64,000 nt of DNA from Collimonas fungivorans (lineage in GTDB: Bacteria; Pseudomonadota; Gammaproteobacteria; Burkholderiales; Burkholderiaceae_D): NCBI RefSeq assembly GCF_001584145.1, contig NZ_CP013232.1, positions 4,526,001 through 4,590,000 on the forward strand, written 5' to 3'. This document shows, one piece after another, positions 62,461-64,000 of the stretch. Positions within the stretch are counted from its first letter, which is position 1. Each line of letters opens with the position of its first letter. Both the position numbers and the translations under genes were made by a program. Under the pieces are notes generated by a model that was not told the origin of the DNA, made no database searches, and saw nothing but the letters and a program-made list of their open reading frames with translations.

Positions 62461-63081
62461 TCATGCCGCCTTGCCGCCCTTTTTCTTGGCGCCGATGCGG
62501 CTTTCCTTGCCGGCCAGCAGATTGCCGATGTTCTTGGCGTGGCGATAGATCAGCAAGGCGCTCATCACCACTATCGCCAGCAAGATCATGTCCGGCCCTT
62601 CCATCAGGGCATAGAAGAAAGGCGCAAAGACGCTGGCGACCAGGGCAGCCAGCGAGGAATAGCGGAATGCATAAGCCACGATCAACCAGGTCGCGATAGT
62701 CGCCAGGCCCAGCCAGAGGCTGATGCCGATCAGGATGCCGAACAAGGTCGCCACGCCCTTGCCGCCGGCGAAACGGAAGAATACAGGCCACAGGTGTCCC
62801 AGGAAAACAGCCACTGCAACCAGCGCCACCGCACCATCGCCAAGGCCGAATTGCGGCCCGTATCGTTGCGTCAGCCAGACTGCCAGCCAGCCCTTGAAAC
62901 CGTCGCCTATCAGGGTCAGGGCTGCCGCGGTCTTGTTGCCGCTGCGCAGGACGTTGGTGGCGCCGGGGTTATTCGAACCGTAGGTGCGCGGATCTCCCAG
63001 CCCGAACAGTTTGCTGGTGATGATGCCGAACGACACCGAGCCGATCAGGTAGGCGGCAATCGCGAATAACAATATGTACAT
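62461..63081 (-). CDS. plsY: glycerol-3-phosphate acyltransferase PlsY
   Basis: This 206-residue inner-membrane protein with five helices transfers acyl groups from acyl-phosphate to glycerol-3-phosphate, the first step in phospholipid synthesis. The three PlsY motifs are seen: [22 protein letters not shown] and [12 protein letters not shown]. The C-terminus is Lys-rich and cytoplasmic. It lies 37 bases downstream of the ybaK stop, so the two may be cotranscribed. Confidence 0.95.
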   Translation of the reverse strand: MYILLFAIAAYLIGSVSFGIITSKLFGLGDPRTYGSNNPGATNVLRSGNKTAAALTLIGDGFKGWLAVWLTQRYGPQFGLGDGAVALVAVAVFLGHLWPVFFRFAGGKGVATLFGILIGISLWLGLATIATWLIVAYAFRYSSLAALVASVFAPFFYALMEGPDMILLAIVVMSALLIYRHAKNIGNLLAGKESRIGAKKKGGKAA

Positions 63082-63118
63082 GCGTGTCTCTTTCTTTTGT
63101 ATTTGGTTGGTTCAGGGC

Positions 63119-63604
63119 CTACTCGTCCAGCGCGCACTGGACCGCCTTTGCCTGCAGCAGCTCAGCCACATTGTGCGGCGCCATGCCGATCAGGTAGCCG
63201 CGCCGGCCACCGTTAATATATATCTTCTGCAAGGCCAGGATGCTCTCTTCGATGTATACCGGCAGCGCCTTGCGGGTAGCGAACGGCGAGGTGCCGCCGA
63301 TCAGGTAGCCGGAATGGCGGTTCGCCACTTCCGGCTTGCAGGGTTCCACCGACTTGCAGCCGATCTGCCGCGCCAGGTTCTTGGTCGACACCTTGCGGTC
63401 GCCGTGCATCAGGATGATCAGGGGCTTGGCCGCCTCGTCCTGCATCACCAGCGTCTTCACCACATGGTGTTCGTCCACGCCCAGCGCGCGCGCCGACACC
63501 GTGGTGCCGCCGTGTTCTTCATATGCGTAGGGATGTTCTGAAAAGACCGCGCCGTGCTTGCGCAAGAATTGCGTCGCCGGGGTCTCTGAAATATGTTTTG
63601 TCAT
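63119..63604 (-). CDS. ybaK: Cys-tRNA(Pro)/Cys-tRNA(Cys) deacylase YbaK
   Basis: This 161-residue YbaK/EbsC-fold editing enzyme removes Cys from tRNA(Pro). Conserved residues: the lysine in VVKTLVMQ near 50 and the GGTSPFATRKALPVYIEE region with the GxxP-like loop. SGYLIGGTSPFATRK is characteristic of YbaK rather than the ProX or INS domains. Free-standing; the neighbour plsY is unrelated in function. Confidence 0.9.
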   Translation of the reverse strand: MTKHISETPATQFLRKHGAVFSEHPYAYEEHGGTTVSARALGVDEHHVVKTLVMQDEAAKPLIILMHGDRKVSTKNLARQIGCKSVEPCKPEVANRHSGYLIGGTSPFATRKALPVYIEESILALQKIYINGGRRGYLIGMAPHNVAELLQAKAVQCALDE

Positions 63605-63718
63605 ACCGGGTTACTTGAGGGCAGCAGACTGCAGCGTCTGCCGGCAAATCATGCTGTCGCCAGACCCGATGCAGCGACAATCCCTGCCGCTGATCTGCGC
63701 TGGCCGGACTGGCAGCGC

Positions 63719-63904
63719 TTAGGGCTGCTTCGGCTCATCGGAAGCAGGTTCGCCGCTCGCAGGCAGTTCGGATTCGGCCCCGTCCTCTGTTTCAACTTCG
63801 GTGGAAGAACCCTTCTCCAGCTTGCGCTTCAGCTTTTCTTCCTTCTTTTTTTTCTTTTCTAATTCTTTTTGCCGTTTTTCATACTGAAAATTCGTTTTTG
63901 CCAA
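63719..63904 (-). CDS. small charged protein, 61 residues, TTG start
   Basis: The frame begins with TTG 63902-63904 preceded by AGGGGG at five bases; no ATG is available before the Lys-rich part. The N-terminal half (KRQKELEKKKKKEEKLKRKL) is a highly charged helix, the second half acidic and Pro-rich. Short proteins of this type are widespread in Burkholderiales with no known function. The simple composition makes the assignment less sure than for enzymes. Confidence 0.62.
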   Translation of the reverse strand: MAKTNFQYEKRQKELEKKKKKEEKLKRKLEKGSSTEVETEDGAESELPASGEPASDEPKQP

Positions 63905-64000
63905 TTGCGCCCCCTAAATAGACTCTTGAATGATGTACTACAGGATACAGGAGAATAATTGGGAGGATGCAGAATTCAACTCCAAAAAAAGTTGCATATT

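Overview
The window looks like chromosomal DNA of a betaproteobacterium, most likely Oxalobacteraceae (Collimonas, Herbaspirillum or Janthinobacterium type). The clues are high-GC coding DNA, a homodimeric-type pyruvate dehydrogenase cluster in which E3 carries lipoyl domains, a betaproteobacterial proteasome homologue, a cysB-linked sulfate assimilation operon with a DUF934 gene, and a glnA/ntrBC locus. I name the family by inference only. No rRNA, tRNA, CRISPR array or prophage was seen.

Layout. 1-6000: end of an unknown gene, a methyltransferase, a ClC chloride channel, a J-domain-like protein, a DHA2 efflux pump and two small exported proteins. 6006-7268: an IS110-family element inserted in the arm of a long perfect palindrome. 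7280-15475: cysB, divergent from a TauE-like exporter followed by cysI, DUF934, cysH, cysD, cysN and cobA, which take sulfate to sulfide and supply the siroheme precursor; cbiX (18356-18787) probably serves the same cofactor. 15500-17338: small uncharacterised genes. 17464-26192: LysR regulator, cbiX, lptG-lptF (LPS export), pepA, xth, a class C beta-lactamase and an NHL-repeat lipoprotein. 26300-28124: a self-regulated marR-MFS unit. 28122-34773: a MITE-like repeat, hydrolase, pseudouridine synthase, acetyltransferase, prpE, prpD and a lipoprotein. 35071-40999: ntrC, ntrB, a DUF4124 gene and glnA with a sigma-54 promoter and three NtrC sites, divergent from a rhodanese. 41039-44749: a trans-3-hydroxyproline catabolic pair plus a Liv-type binding protein. 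44983-48432: an SsuABC/TauABC-type ABC importer. 48602-52194: an SDR protein, an iron-sulfur flavin reductase and an uncharacterised gene pair. 52403-54302: argD behind a possible arginine-codon leader peptide and terminator, then an NlpC/P60 lipoprotein. 54481-61507: lpdA, the proteasome homologue, aceF and aceE; aceE shows a one-base frameshift. 61952-63904: an exported protein, plsY, ybaK and a small charged protein.

The strongest structural finding is the IS110 element. Its left noncoding end can be read as a bridge RNA whose guide segments match both the element's own joined ends and the palindrome it entered. A promoter is predicted to form only when the ends join, and its predicted start coincides with the RNA's first stem. 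Other notable signals are the argD leader, four copies of a GTAGGGTGGGCAC palindromic repeat, the proteasome homologue inside the pyruvate dehydrogenase cluster, an E3 with two lipoyl domains, and the aceE frameshift.
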